Notes: a model not told the origin generated them from the sequence alone. Positions 11,299 to 23,177 are shown, counted from the first letter of the stretch. The stretch is 64,000 bases of DNA from Melampsora larici-populina 98AG31 (GCF_000204055.1 NW_006768773.1:1147879-1211878), one strand, 5' to 3'. Numbers and translations are program-made.

Positions 11299-13048
11299 AT
11301 GGAAAAATCATCACCTCCTACTTCTCCAAACCATCATCATCATCATCATTCAAAATCACATTCACCTACTTCAAATCATAGATTAAACATATCAGATTCA
11401 CCTGAACATAAACGAAACCAATCATCACGTTCTGCTCAAATCACTAATCCTAGCACCACCTTACCATCCTATACGACTCATCATTCTACACCTTCATCTG
11501 TAGATCCTATTCTAAATCATCCAGCTTTACCTGTACTTTCTTATTGTGCTGCTAGTATCTTAATGACAGTGGTCAATAAAGTATGTCTCTCTTCTTTCAT
11601 TCTTTCTTTCTTTTGATTCTTCAACTGATCAAAATTATCAACTTTTTTTTTCCTTTTCGGATCGATCTCTTTCAGTTTGTGGTCTCTGGTCATCACTTTA
11701 CCATGAACTTTTTACTTCTTACAATCCAATCAGCAGTCTGTGTAACATGTGTAGCAATCTCAAAATCACTAAAGGTATGTACGAGAGAGAAGAAAAAAGA
11801 ACCCAGAATCTTTTTCCGATCATCATGTGAAAAACAAACGAGAAAGATTCTAATCGATGCGTTTTTTTTTTTCTCCGGATGGATTTTCATGATTAGTTGA
11901 TCAATTATCGAGATTTTGATTTCTCTGATGCCAAAAGATGGTTTCCTATCTCATTTCTACTAGTCATTGTGATTTACACCGGTTCAAAAGCTTTACAATT
12001 CTTAAGTATACCAGTCTATACGATTTTTAAAAACCTAACCATCATTCTTATCGTACGTGCTTTTGGTTCCCTTCTCTAACCATCCTTTAGAGAGACGAAG
12101 AAAAAATCCAATCTGATCTGATCGAACTGATTTAAATTGAATTTTTAGGCATATGGAGAAGTGATTTGGTTCGGAGGTCATGTTAGCGGTCTGACCTTGA
12201 TTTCATTTGGTCTGATGGTTTTATCTTCCTTAGTAGCAGCTTGGTCAGATATCTCTTCAGCTTTGTTCTTGTCACCTGTGACGGCTACTGCTCTGGCTGC
12301 TGCAAGTGTAGCTTCTGATCCGATCGGTCAAGGGAATTATAGTGAATTGGTACAAAAACATGCTGGATATTTTTGGATGTTGATTAATTGTTTGGCTAGT
12401 GCTGGTTATGTAAGTGTTTTCTTTCTCAAGATTTCAGGTTTTTTTTCATAGATGATGAGAAGAGTGAATTCCGATGATTGATTTCGATTCTCTTTTTGGT
12501 CTTTCTTTGGAGGATTAGGTACTTGCGATGAGAAAGAGAATCAAATTGACTAGTTTTAAAGATTGGGATACCATGTTTTATAATAATTTACTATCGATTC
12601 CAGTCTTGGTAATCTTTTCATTCTTATTCGAAGATTGGTCCGAAAGCTCACTCACAGCCAACTTGTAAGTCTTTAACCCTCATCACATTCTTCTTTAAAT
12701 CCTAAACTGATGAATTTTTTGGACTTTGGTTAATGAATCAGTCCGATCGAAGGAAGAACGTTTTTATTATCAGCCATGGCCTTTTCAGGAGCAGCAGCCG
12801 TTTTTATAAGTTATACAACAGCTTGGTGTGTTCGAACGACTTCTTCAACGACTTATTCGATGGTAGGAGCTTTAAATAAATTACCAGTAGCGGCTTCTGG
12901 AATGATCTTTTTTGGTGATCCAGTTTCGATTGGAAACGTTTCGGCTATTTCGATTGGGTTCTTTGCTGGTTTGGTTTATACTTTTGCTAAGATTAAACCT
13001 AGTGGGAATGGATTGGGAGATTCTGGAGTGAAAGGATATAAATCTTAA
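11299..13048 (+). CDS. VRG4: GDP-mannose transporter of the Golgi (nucleotide-sugar antiporter)
   Basis: Exons 11299-11580, 11676-11774, 11897-12052, 12149-12409, 12519-12664 and 12742-13048 give a 416-aa protein with consistent phases. It imports GDP-mannose into the Golgi lumen in exchange for GMP, feeding protein and lipid mannosylation. Two diagnostic motifs of the Vrg4/Gmt family are intact: [13 protein letters not shown] and [16 protein letters not shown], the latter containing the GALNK nucleotide-sugar binding signature. About ten hydrophobic segments follow an N-terminal cytosolic tail of about 85 residues. That tail is His/Ser/Thr-rich (a hexa-His run, SPTS) and longer than in yeast. 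The ATG at 11299 is the first in frame before the tail. One gene copy is seen here. Confidence 0.95.
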
Positions 13049-13656
13049 GGTTCTTTGCTGGTTTTGGTTTTTGGTTTTGGAGTGGGAGTGGGAATTGGGG
13101 TTTGATTCTTTGAAGTAAATAAATGAAAAAAACACATCATTGGACTTTTTCTCTGTCATTTTTTTTGCCTGACTATTTATTTATCTTTCTAATTATGATT
13201 TCTTTTGATTTATTTATTTTTACATTATATATATATATAGATTTTAAATCTTACTTTTTTTTTCCAAAACCAAACAGACAAAAAACAAAATCAAAAATGT
13301 AGACTTGCTTTTCTCTCTCTCTTTCTCTCTTTTTGATCCTTTGTCTTTATTTCTGCATGGTTTTATTTTAATATATGACTTTTTTTTTCTATTTATTTTA
13401 AAGTTTTTTATATATATATTTTTCTTTTCATTTTTCTTTTTCAAGATTTTAAATTCTAAATTTCAATTACAATTATATATTGTAGAATGAGTTTTTCTTT
13501 TGGATGTTTCATAAAGTTATATTTTTATAAACAAAACTCATAGATTTTCTTTTTTAATTGTCTTTTTTTTTGGTGGGAGTTGGACAGTTTTTTTTGTTGA
13601 GTAGGTTTTTTTCTTGATTGTTGAGATTTTGAGTTTTTTTTTCATTACGGTTTTTA
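13049..13656. other. VRG4 3' region, T-rich spacer
   Basis: Long T-runs, TATATATATA tracts (13230, 13410) and CTCTCTTT stretches; probably 3' UTR/terminator then spacer. No gene is supported. The last eight bases, GGTTTTTA, are the left target copy of the next element. Confidence 0.4.
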
Positions 13657-14244
13657 GATAAGCTCAACTAAGTCACTCTTCTAATATGGCCATATCTGCT
13701 CTTGAAGAGGGGCTTATGACTAAAACCCTGGGTTTGGTTTGCTTGAGTACAACAAGATTTTCATGCATATTAATTGAATACCCAATATGAGGGCTTGAAA
13801 TGTCATGAAAGCATGCCAAAGATTGAGAAAAGGTTCTTCAAGGTCTTCTGTGTGTCTGCTTGTACCAACTGTAGCATCTCAACAGTCGTGGATTGAATAT
13901 ACTCCCAGATCAAGTGATTTTGAGTAGGTCCAAGTGTGTATGCACTGTGTAGATCATGTATTGAATAAAACCCAGAGCCAGGTTTACAAGACCTCAATAA
14001 CTTGACTTTGTATCAATTTGTTCAAATGAAGTGGTGCCAATAATGACATGAGAGTAGGTATAAGGCTTATAAGAAGCTTTGGTCATTTTATGGTGAGGTT
14101 AGATTATGTTTAGAGACTTCATAATTGGATTCCAAGCCAAAGTACTTGAAATTCATGCTGACCTGTGCACAGAACAAAGCCAGGGTTAAGCCCCTCTTCT
14201 AGAGTGAACATGGACATATTGGAAGAGGGGCTTAGCTAAGCTTA
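13657..14244. mobile_element. MITE of about 588 bp with long imperfect inverted repeats
   Basis: The first and last roughly 85 bases are imperfect inverted complements. Both contain the blocks TAAGCT, CTCTTC, AATATG and GAAGAGGGGCTTA, followed by ACCCTGG inside. The octamer GGTTTTTA flanks the element at 13649-13656 and 14245-14252, consistent with an 8-bp (hAT-like) target duplication. Two extra bases (GA) at the left terminus are unpaired. It has no coding capacity. A (CCA)n microsatellite follows at about 14266-14284. Confidence 0.65.
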
Positions 14245-15264
14245 GGTTTTTATAAACTGCTGGTATCACCACCACCACCACCACCGCTTATTGGAGAATT
14301 AAGTGTCAGATCCAGGATAAGTGTCAATGATGGATTCTTGAGCAAAGTATTTTTTTCAAAAACTATCAAACCTTTGTGCGGTTTTGTTTTGGACAGATTT
14401 GGAAGTATATAGTATGGATTAAATTAACTGAGTTTGATCATCATGATGAGTCTTAAGATATATCTAGTAATAAAAGTTGTGTTCTGAATTATCACATCAA
14501 CAGAATCAAAGTAATTTGTTTAAATTGTATGGTTTTGTTTGTTGAGATGTTTTTACATAGTTAAACATAATGTTTTTTTGATTCTCATCTCTTGAAAACT
14601 TTTTACCTCTCTCTCTATCTTCTTTTCCATCAAAATCTTTTTTATTACCTCAAAGTTGTGGAAAAAAAGATTTCTTATGATGTTAAGACAAGATTTGATT
14701 TCAGATCTTTTATACATTTTTGTGTCAAACCTAATTAAATTATATAAAGGTCATATCAAGTGTTTGTTACAGATCTTGGTATCTCTTTCAAACTCATTTT
14801 CTTACACCCTCTTCGCGGGCACTGTAATGCTTTTTGATGCTTGCAATGAGTGAAGGTAGTGGTAACAGGTTACTCAACTGTAGACTACCAATTACTGACT
14901 CATTAAGAACTTCACAATGCATGTTCCATTTGATACAGCCCATAACTAATCAAGTCCCAACTTGAGTCCTTTATGCAGAGGCTTAACATAGCAAGCAAAA
15001 TTGAGTCCTGACATCAGACACCACATACAATCGAGTTTGATCCAAATTGTTTGATTAGAAACATTTGATAATTTCACATTACATATTGAAACACAATATT
15101 GGGTTTTGATGTTATGCTTCTTCACCTTCATGATAGCTGATTGGAACCCAAAGCCGGAAAAACAACTCCAAAAGACCATTCATCTACTTGAGGAATCCTT
15201 GTGATTCAATGATTTTTTGAGACTTCTTGTCAATCAGCTTCATGTGCCTGAGGAAGTTGTACAG
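14245..15264. other. Gene-free stretch between MITEs
   Basis: AT-rich sequence with a short CCA microsatellite at the start and no convincing frame. A 77-codon minus frame at 14946-15179 (WSCFSGFGFQSA) shows no family likeness and may be transposon debris. Confidence 0.3.
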
Positions 15265-15516
15265 AGAGCTTGTTGCTGTGAGCTTTGATGACAGCTCCTT
15301 TTAGCTTTTCTCACCTTTAAAAGGCAATTCTTTCATGGTAGATAGCTCTATCAATACAAACATAGAATAAATAACATACAAACACACCATTTTGGCTTTT
15401 GTCAATTTTTTTCATAAGAAAACACACCCGGCGCCCCAAGTGGCGCCTAGGTGTGAAAGAACCAAAAAAATGTGCCCTGGTGGGCCCACAAAAATATGAG
15501 TGCACCCACAACCTGA
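15265..15516. mobile_element. Diverged, 5'-truncated copy of the 8366-8786 MITE family
   Basis: From GCTGTGAGCTTTGATGACAG to the terminal GCACCCACAACCTGA (15502-15516) this aligns base for base with the right half of the 8366-8786 element. Shared blocks include CTTTTTAGCTTTTCTCACC, AATACAAACATAGA, AAGTGGCGCC and the inverted-repeat end. CpGs of the first copy are often TpG or CpA here (GCGCGCC versus GCACACC-like). The matching left half and left inverted repeat are missing, so the element is truncated or was overwritten. Confidence 0.7.
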
Positions 15517-16283
15517 CACTTGTCAGTAACAGAAAGGATGTTACATGAAGTTTAGTTGACAAACTCACACCAAGTCTTTGAGTCAGTGTATGTAGTCAAT
15601 TTTTGGAATGATTTTGTCAAGCCAAAAAATAATTACAGCATGTATTACATATGATTCACACATCCATATGAGCACATGACTGGGCAAGCCTGTATGTACA
15701 TGGTAGCCACCTATTCACTCAGCCTGCTGCACATATGTAGTGTGGGTGTCATGGCTCCGGTGTGCAGTGATAGATCCTTTTATGACAAATTGTACTCCTA
15801 ATCATTTTGCCCTTCCCACTTGGGGAAGTTGAATGATGTTCACAGTGTAGGGGTTTGCTAGCTTCCCTCAAGCTGCCCTTTTGTTTTGATTATTCATTTT
15901 TCACTTAAAAGTGCTTTTGCTTTCATGTATCACACTACCAACCAAGTAGGTCCACTGAAAAGGATGTCTCTTACAACTTATTGTGGGTTTTCTTTCACCA
16001 TGAGCTTCACTGCATATAGAAGTGGACAACTCAAGGGCAACTTGGGGTGAGCTAGCAAACCTATGGCAAACCTGGGGCAAACAATATTTGTGATTGAAGA
16101 AAGTCATAGACCTAGTCACCACAACTTTGCTCAAGTGTGGTTCACACTTAATGATCCCTGCAGTGATATTGACAACCCTTAAGAAACCTAATTACATGTA
16201 CCAAGGCTTAGAAAACGTGTGCAACATGTAATATCATATCTAAAAACACTCAGTGCATATACATGTACACTCAAAACCACATA
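15517..16283. other. Gene-free repeat-rich stretch
   Basis: No supported gene. A minus frame at 15901-16134 has no recognisable motif. Several ATTACATGTA-like palindromes occur (16190-16270). Confidence 0.3.
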
Positions 16284-16915
16284 GGGGTATGACCCGGCCC
16301 AGGCCCTGACCACCCAAGCCTGTCCAATGATTGCTTGGAAGCAAGTGGTACACACCCCAGGTCAGCTGAGTTTGGCTTGCGGAGCCCCAGGAGCACTGCC
16401 ATGGTCAGGATGGGGGCTCAAAAAAAATAATGCGCCAAGGCGCACCTAAAAATCTTGAAAACAAGGTGGGCGCGCCCAAAAGCCTGCATGCCTCATAGTG
16501 AGAAAGTGGGGGTTTCCTCGTGTTCATTTTCTTATAAAATCCATTTATGAATCAACTTCAATTAAGAATTGACCTTCAAACAATCCATCTTGTACCTTAT
16601 CAGCAACAAATAGGTAGTTAAGGTTGGTTAAAATGCATCCCCTGAATTTTGTTTGCATTTTTTTGTGTTTTTTCACTTTTGCATGGTTGAAGGCCGCACC
16701 TAACGCACCCATTTTTCACAAAAACACGCCAGGGCACACCTTGTTTTTCTAAGCTGCACCCCCATCCTGACGCCATGGGCCCAGGGCTGGCCCTGAATTT
16801 TTTGGTCCTATCCCTTCAATACAGGCCCTGGTCTGACTGAAGATGCAACCGGGCCTTTCCAGGGCCAGGCAGTGCCCTGGGTCCGGCCACTTTGCGCTAG
16901 GCTGGGTCATAGCCC
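16284..16915. mobile_element. Outer MITE with GGG-TATGACCC inverted repeats, interrupted by a second MITE
   Basis: The left end GGGGTATGACCCGGCC and right end GGCTGGGTCATAGCCC are imperfect inverted complements; each is bordered by TA (16282-16283 and 16916-16917). TA borders suggest a Tc1/mariner-derived (Stowaway-like) MITE. The native sequence is GC-rich (CCAGGGCCAGGCAGTGCCC) and about 258 bp once the inner element and one of its target copies are discounted. Non-coding. Confidence 0.6.
16405..16770. mobile_element. Inner hAT-type MITE, 366 bp, nested in the outer MITE
   Basis: It starts TCAGGATGGGGGC and ends GCACCCCCATCCTGA. It is flanked by near-identical octamers, TGCCATGG (16397-16404) and CGCCATGG (16771-16778), a 7/8 match fitting an 8-bp hAT duplication with one later substitution. 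Its TCAGG…CCTGA ends and internal GCGCGCC-like stretches relate it to the 8366-8786 family. Non-coding. Confidence 0.75.
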
Positions 16916-16917
16916 TA

Positions 16918-18320
16918 AAATTACATGTAATATGTAATAAAACACCAATTTCACCTCTCAACTCAGTGTCAAGAGTTGAAATGCTTATACTAAATGATAT
17001 ACTTAACCCATATATTTCATTATGTATAATTAATAATGCTAATAATGCTAATAATGATTAATAATCGAACCTTGAACCATTATAATGATATGACCAAATA
17101 TCACTACTAGTACAGTTAGGTTTAGAGAGGAGAGTATATAAACCCCCCCTCTCTTAGCCTTCAAGCAGATTCCCCAAGCAATCATCACACCATAATTCTA
17201 CAGAACAAAATTAAAGCTCTATTGAAGCAACATCAAGAGTCTTATAGATATAAGACTAATGATAACTTCAGAATTACAAAAGAATGACTGTAACATCCTC
17301 AGAGTCCTTTGGGTTGATGATTTCTCTGGTCATGTTGTACACGTCCCCACACCTAGGATTTGTAATCATTGGGTTTGCGACAGGCCCCGGCCCCGCCACT
17401 GCAGAACTTGAATGGTTACGTAAACCACTTGGAGGGGACTGTACAAGAAGGATCTCTGGTTAATATTAGAGTTGCAAAATTCAAACTTAATCTGGTCTCA
17501 CACATCCAATCTTGCAACGCTGGAATTGTGAGCCTACTAGTGTCTGTCTGGCTAGTAGAATCAATAAAAAGGAAGAACAGAAGGTTAAACAAACTTCTAC
17601 TAGACTTGTGGGGATTACTATCCACGAGTTTGAGTGGGTAAAGACATGGGCGTAGGAGTTTACTTGCAATAAACAAGTAAAGACTCCAGTTAGATGACCT
17701 TTCAACAAAAGATTTACGCCTAGGGATTTTGGGTAATTGTTCTTATTTGCAACAATTAAAATAGAGCAACTGACGCGCAGTTCTCAAGCCTGAATTGAGT
17801 CACTTCTTGTACAAAGAATGATCAATAAAGGGGGTGTTAAAGTCTGTCATAACACCAGGAACTTTAAACTCTGACTAATAGAGGCTCCCTGTAGATTTAG
17901 AGTTTCTTATATTAGATGAATCCCTGATCTGATATAAGCCTTACTCAAGGACTACTTCCTTACACATAATTCCACAAAATGGATATTACAAAACTAGCTG
18001 ATTATAGAGTCTAATCATATAGAAACAAGGTTTGGATGTGCACACAAATAGGTCATCAAGACACAAAGTTGAAGATTCAAGGTTGTAGAATCAAGCTTTT
18101 AAAGTTTGTAGATGTTAGACAAAGTTTAAAAGTTCTAGGAAGATGAATTAGCAATTTGTAAAGTTGTTGAATATTGATATGATGATTCAAAACTGGTGGG
18201 ATCTTCAGGGTTTATATAGTCTGAAACCTGGGAATCTTTGGACTACAAGTGTGCACAAATTGTGGTTCTAAGGTTAGGTTAATTACAGTAACACAGTTAC
18301 TATTGGGTTATAAGTATATT
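16918..18320. other. Non-coding stretch with promoter-like ends; possible LTR remnants
   Basis: There is a strong TATA-like GTATATAAACC at about 17132 (plus) and a mirror-image one on the minus strand near 18220 (GGTTTATATAGTC). Each is followed by a leader-like stretch, as in long terminal repeats. No gag, protease, integrase or reverse-transcriptase motif could be read in any frame, so an LTR element is only a possibility. TAATAATGC units at 17033-17056 form a tiny array. Confidence 0.35.
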
Positions 18321-18390
18321 TCACTTGTTACATACATGTTACATCTGTGAAATATATGTACACCACGGAGGGGTCTGGACCGTCCAATGG

Positions 18391-18462
18391 CGGCTGTGGT
18401 GGACCGCCCACAGGCGGCCGTGGTGGACCGCCCACAGGCGGCCGTGGTGGACCGCCCACAGG
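18391..18462. repeat. 24-bp GC-rich tandem repeat, three copies
   Basis: Three head-to-tail copies of a 24-mer built on CGGCCGTGGTGGACCGCCCA and ending CAGG; the first differs by one base. Related GTGGACCGCCCA motifs recur at about 18588-18600. Slightly downstream (18623-18646) is a perfect 24-bp palindrome, AAAGACCGAGGG and its complement. The block is strikingly GC-rich against the AT-rich background and may be the subterminal zone of the outer transposon. Confidence 0.8.
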
Positions 18463-18858
18463 CGGCCGATGGCTGCGACAGGTTGGGCCATCCACAGATG
18501 GTCCACACGTCCGCGGCCTGGTAGGCGTCCACAGGGCCGTCACCCAAAACGGCCCATGGGCAAGCGAAATGCGGACTGGATGCTGCCCGTGGACCGCCCA
18601 TGGGGTTTTTTTGAAACAAAAAAAAGACCGAGGGCCCTCGGTCTTTGCATGCAAAGACCCGACCCTGTCTAAGAGCTCTCGCGGTTCACATATCAGAGAC
18701 GTGAACCTCCTAAAAAGGTGACACACACGCATTGCAACTTTCTTTGACGGTACAAGATTGATGGTATTCAGGAAGTATCATATAGACGGAAACCCAAATA
18801 CATAACATCTGCAGTTAATTTTAATCAATCAATGTTGTGATACATTATCACACCATCC

Positions 18859-20966
18859 TCATACTGCCGGATTTGCTGCTGCCAAGAGCGCAACGGGACC
18901 TTGTTCAGTGGCGGCAATGACGTCGGCTTCAGCTGGCAATCGCAACTCGACCTCGTCTCTCAACTCGTGAAAGAATGTATCGCCAGTGAAAGCCGTGCTG
19001 TCTTGATTATAGATAAGGTCATAGAACCTAACAAACGGCGAGAGTTTTTAACCACACAGGCCGTGCCCAAGATGGTGTCGAAGGAACTTACGCCAGGGTA
19101 TAATCCGCGCCTCCAGCTCGGAGCCTCGCAAGCTGCTGATCGACGTTGGACCAGATGGAGCTGGAACCTCGTCCTCTTTGATAGATGCGAGCTGCTTCGC
19201 GACGCTACAAAGACAGCGCTTTTCAGGTGCCACTCATAATTCAGATAGTAAAATGAGTCGTACCAGATATGCCGCCCGGGCTCGCATGTGAGAAGTGCTC
19301 GCCACCCAAAGTGCTTCCTTGTTACAACCTGCAAGGGTATCACAGGTCTGTGCAATCTGAGATAGAAAAGGTAGTCAGACATCCTTCATGTGTCTCTGTC
19401 CGAGCGCATGCCACTCACTCGAAACATCAAAGTCTTGATATTGGGCACGGCTTGGTCAAAAACTTCTCCAGTCTTGGGATCGTGAATTCCTGACAAGAGC
19501 TGGAACATATCATAGAAACATTAAGTGAGTGAGCTGGAACGGTGACAACGGATACTCACCGTGTGATGTAACTTTTCCCTGGCATGTTTGCAAACGTTTT
19601 TAATGGCTGAATTGTAATGTCTAGTGCCTTCAACATCCTCGACACCTTGAAATTGAACTGGAAGATGTTGAGTGGTCCACTGAACTCCTTGATCAAGGAC
19701 GGCGACCTAAAGCGGTAATGGCATTCAGTGTGTCAGTCCTGATGATGAATATATACATGAAATTTGACTCACTTTGATCTTGTTGAAGAGGGAGTTAGCC
19801 AACAAGTCGCCCTTGGGCGACTTGAGGGCCGTGTAGCTCTCCAAATCGTGGTTGCCTAGGAACTTCAACGCCATCGGGTTGATTAAGTTCTGCCAAGTTG
19901 ATCTTTCAGCCTATGGCCATGGTTTAATAAGAAAGTTACTGATGTTAGAAAACTCACCAAGAGTTCAGATGACGCGGTCCAGCGTTCGCGCATGATCGGA
20001 CGTCCTGGCACAACCGGAACCACTGGCACAACTGGCTGAGCCGCGGCCCCAGGGGTGACCAAGGTACCCAAGTGCTGAACACTCTCCGTGAGATCGAGGA
20101 GGTGGGTGTTTGCATCATCGACCTTCTTGGCCAAATTGGACAATTCTTCCACCTGATTGGCAAGGTTGGACACTGCCTCAACCTGATTCGAAAGCTTGGT
20201 AATCTCCATCAAGATACGCGCGTTAATGACGGTTTCAGCTATCATACGATTATCTCCCACCATCTAGTGATAACTCATAACATCAGCCGTGTAACTCATT
20301 AGGTGTAATACGGAGAGAGAACTCACCTCGCATTGGGCGCGAGCCATTGTGGCATGTTCGGCATCCAATCCAGCGGATTCCGCTATACCTTCAAAAAATT
20401 CCAAAGCTGAAGGTCCAAGTATGCGAGATTGGAGTCCATCTCCAACTTCTCCTGCACCTCGGTTGAGGAGGCCAATGCCAGCAGACATAGCCCCACCTCG
20501 TTGAGGTGTGTTACCCCGGCTCACTGGTGATCGAGATCGATCCCGGAGAGTGCGTGACGCTGAACGCAATCCAGGCGACATCGTGCCTCTCAAGGGAGCC
20601 CGCAAGCCCGTAAGGGTGTGACTGGCAGTTCTTGGAGCCAGGCCACCACGTTCAGTGGTGGCGCGGTTAAGCCCTTAAAGCAAGAAGAAGGAAAAAAAAG
20701 ACATTGAAGTCAAAAAACCCAGGTTGAGACGTCGGGGAACGTGGATTTGCAAAAGAGCAGCGCTATTCGCACCAGCATTATTACGAAGCCCATCGTGGTT
20801 GTTCAGGCTGCTCAATGATCCTGACAATGAGTTTGAGGATTGACTTCGGCCAAGGCTCGGTGAGCCACCTGGTTGGACTTGATTATTGCCTGAATGACAC
20901 GCTATGGATAATGAGAAGAAATGATAGGAAGCGTGGAATGATGAAAATAAGCCAGTACTTACTCAT
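18859..20966 (-). CDS. 526-aa coiled-coil protein of unknown function, carried in the outer transposon region
   Basis: Ten exons, all GT-AG and phase-consistent (minus): 20966-20963, 20901-20719, 20673-20327, 20263-19958, 19910-19773, 19706-19560, 19499-19419, 19356-19264, 19204-19092 and 19027-18859. No stop interrupts the frame. The N-terminal 150 residues are Ser/Asn/Gly/Arg-rich (RSQSSNSLSGSLSSLNN, RSRSPVSRG). A regular heptad coiled coil follows (NQVEAVSNLANQVEELSNLA), then a conserved-looking C-terminal part with WQNLINPMALKFLGNHDL, HYNSAIKNVCKHAREKLHH and SIWSNVDQQLARLRAGGADY. From memory this resembles a multicopy uncharacterised family in rust genomes (unverified). The first exon is only ATGA, and the second intron donor (GTTTTT at 20718) is atypical. 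Intactness contrasts with the broken transposase beside it. Confidence 0.75.
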
Positions 20967-22396
20967 ACTAAGAGATAAGTCACGGTTCTGCAAGTTGAAG
21001 ATTTGTTAACGGTGGTGTTGAAATCAAGGAAGTAAGATGTGATGATAATCAGAAAACAAGAAGTTGAGGTTGGGTGCTGCAGTTGGGGGGTATTCGGAGT
21101 GGGTTTGCAAGAAGCACTGGGGGTCTTGTTCGGTGGACAAGACCTAATCAACGCAAGAGAGCTGCGCATCTTGACAGGCCCCACGGCATGGTTGGAATGA
21201 CCGTGGTTCTGAGCTACTTGTGGTCTTGCGATCGTGCTTACACTGCATTGAGCATCTCTGAACTTGGGACAACTTCGACATCCGCTCCCAAAATGGACAC
21301 CTTACAAGGACGCACTTTGGCCTCTGACAGCCGACGCCGTATGATCTAGTAAGTAGGATTGGCTCAGCTTCTCTGCATTGAGGTATTACGTGGCCAACCT
21401 TGCTTGATTTCACCAAGCGAGGAGGAGGATCCAAATACTTTCATAGTGCCGGATTCCCAACCGCCATCGCCATCACATGTCACCGCCGGTTCTTCTCCAA
21501 ACCTTACCTCCTCAACCCCGAGCGGAGATTATCAAGAGGATCGATCACTTTCACCTGGTTTGTACTGTTGGCACGCTATCAATGTGATGTGGTACTCATG
21601 GTTGGGTTGGGTCAGAATTCTGGCCAGTTCCGCCGCCAACGGATGGGAGCAACAGCGACATGGAATCAGTGTATAGGCCAGGTTGGTATGGTCCATCCTT
21701 TGTTTGAGCGAGCAAGTCATTGATTTGAGTGCCTTGCCTTTTAGATATCAAAATCAAGGCGGTCGGTGTTATAGGGGGGGTTCTCAATTACACTGCCCTT
21801 CAGCACTTCATCCAGAAATCAACCTTGGGTGAATACCTCCGCTACGCAAAATTTACGGTGGCCAAAATCGCACGTATTCATCCCATTCTGATGGCTCATG
21901 GAATCAATAACTTTCATTTTTTCTTGTTTGTTGAGCATATCCATGCCGAAAAACTTTGTTCTTGGGGTATACCGTATGGCGACAGCATGACCCTCCTTAT
22001 CAATGCTGAAGCATACTATGGTTCCCTTTTTATTAGATATGATATGTAGTTTGGGTGGTAAGTCCACATCAATGTATTTCATTCATTTGTTGCTTTCCAT
22101 CACGCATATGACCGTGATGGATATCAAGGAAATCGAATTTGTCATGTGATGTGAATGCAACAATATGAATGACCCACCGAACCTTATGCACTGATATCTT
22201 GTAAATCTCAGTGGGCTCCGCCAATTAATGCCGTGTAACCCAAAAGATCTTTTTTCTCATATTTAACCTGCACTGTTCCAAGTCCCATTGAACCATTTGC
22301 CAACGTCTGCTCCATCCATCATATCAGACCTTTCCATATCATCTCTTCCTCATCTCCTTTCCGGCCTCATTAGGATCTGTCACCTCACGGCTCATA
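20967..22396. other. Spacer between two divergent genes of the outer element
   Basis: Open plus-strand pieces exist (for example DPNTFIVPDSQPPSPSHVTA at about 21430-21490), acidic and Ser/Pro-rich. I could not join them into a supported gene. The last 150 bases (22240-22396) are pyrimidine-rich and look like a promoter/leader for the frame at 22397. Confidence 0.35.
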
Positions 22397-23177
22397 ATGG
22401 AATCCATTGAACCACAAGCTGTTACTAGTCATCATGTCGTACAATCAGAACAAGAAGCCTCTGAAGTAGTAGAAGCCCCTCTCAGCAATTTCACGGAGGG
22501 CAACCAGTCTCCCTCCACCAATGAGATGGATCATAACCACTCCGATGGCGACAATGTCAGTCTCACTTCGTACCAAGAGAGGCGTGCTCAAGCAGACCAG
22601 CATCGAGACGAACAGTATGAAGCCTGGCTTGCGACTAGGAACAATTCATTTTACTGAGACGCCATCCGCCGTGCCGTCGACAAAGGCATTCAAGAGGCCA
22701 ACGAATACCAAATTCGACGGGTCCGACAAATGCTCGATCAAACCATGGGAATCACCCCAGTACGATCCACCTTTGCCAGGTTGGACGAGCACAATCGTGA
22801 CGTCGATGCGTGGATCGTTAATGTCAATCAACTTATCGAAGACCTCACCCACGCTGAGCTTTATTTAATGAAGCCAAAACCGGCCAAAAACGACGTAGTT
22901 CAAATCATGACGGATCAGGTGGCCCTCGCGATAATGAAAGGCTCTGTAGGCGTTCATTACTTCGGGGTGATCAACCTGGCCTTACATGCCCATGATGCGC
23001 TTGAGCAGCTCACTTTGTACATTGAGCAAGAGGTTGGTGATTATCGGGTTCCATATGTCCCCAAAGAATGCATGCTGACTTGGTTTGCAACCTTTCCGAA
23101 AACAGCCTGGTCATCGCGATGTGTTGAAAACTCGTGCGCGGATGGCTTGGATCCATGCAACCATCAAGCCTTATTAG
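22397..23177 (+). pseudogene. Second open frame of the outer element, one TGA stop
   Basis: ATG 22397 opens an acidic N-terminus (VVQSEQEASEVVEAPLSNF). After a TGA at 22655-22657 (codon 87) the same frame continues with helical, charged sequence (DAIRRAVDKGIQEANEYQIR … WIVNVNQLIEDLTHAELYLM) to 23032. An intron 23033-23105 joins in phase to PGHRDVLKTRARMAWIHATI, with a stop at 23175-23177. That gives about 235 codons. No domain is recognised. It converges on the transposase tail at 23768 and is probably an accessory ORF of the outer transposon. Confidence 0.55.

Noticed and set aside
12881..13159. 92-codon minus frame
   Set aside because: Antisense shadow of the last VRG4 exon and its 3' flank.
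16918..18320. LTR retrotransposon
   Set aside because: TATA-like signals are present at both sides, but no reverse transcriptase, integrase, primer-binding site or matching terminal repeats were found.
18308..18732. Several overlapping frames on both strands in the GC-rich block
   Set aside because: They are by-products of the 24-bp tandem repeat; all frames are open because stops are rare in GC-rich DNA.
20264..20605. Start of the coiled-coil gene at 20605 or 20581
   Set aside because: The upstream exon 20901-20719 and the ATG at 20966 join in phase, so the longer model is preferred.
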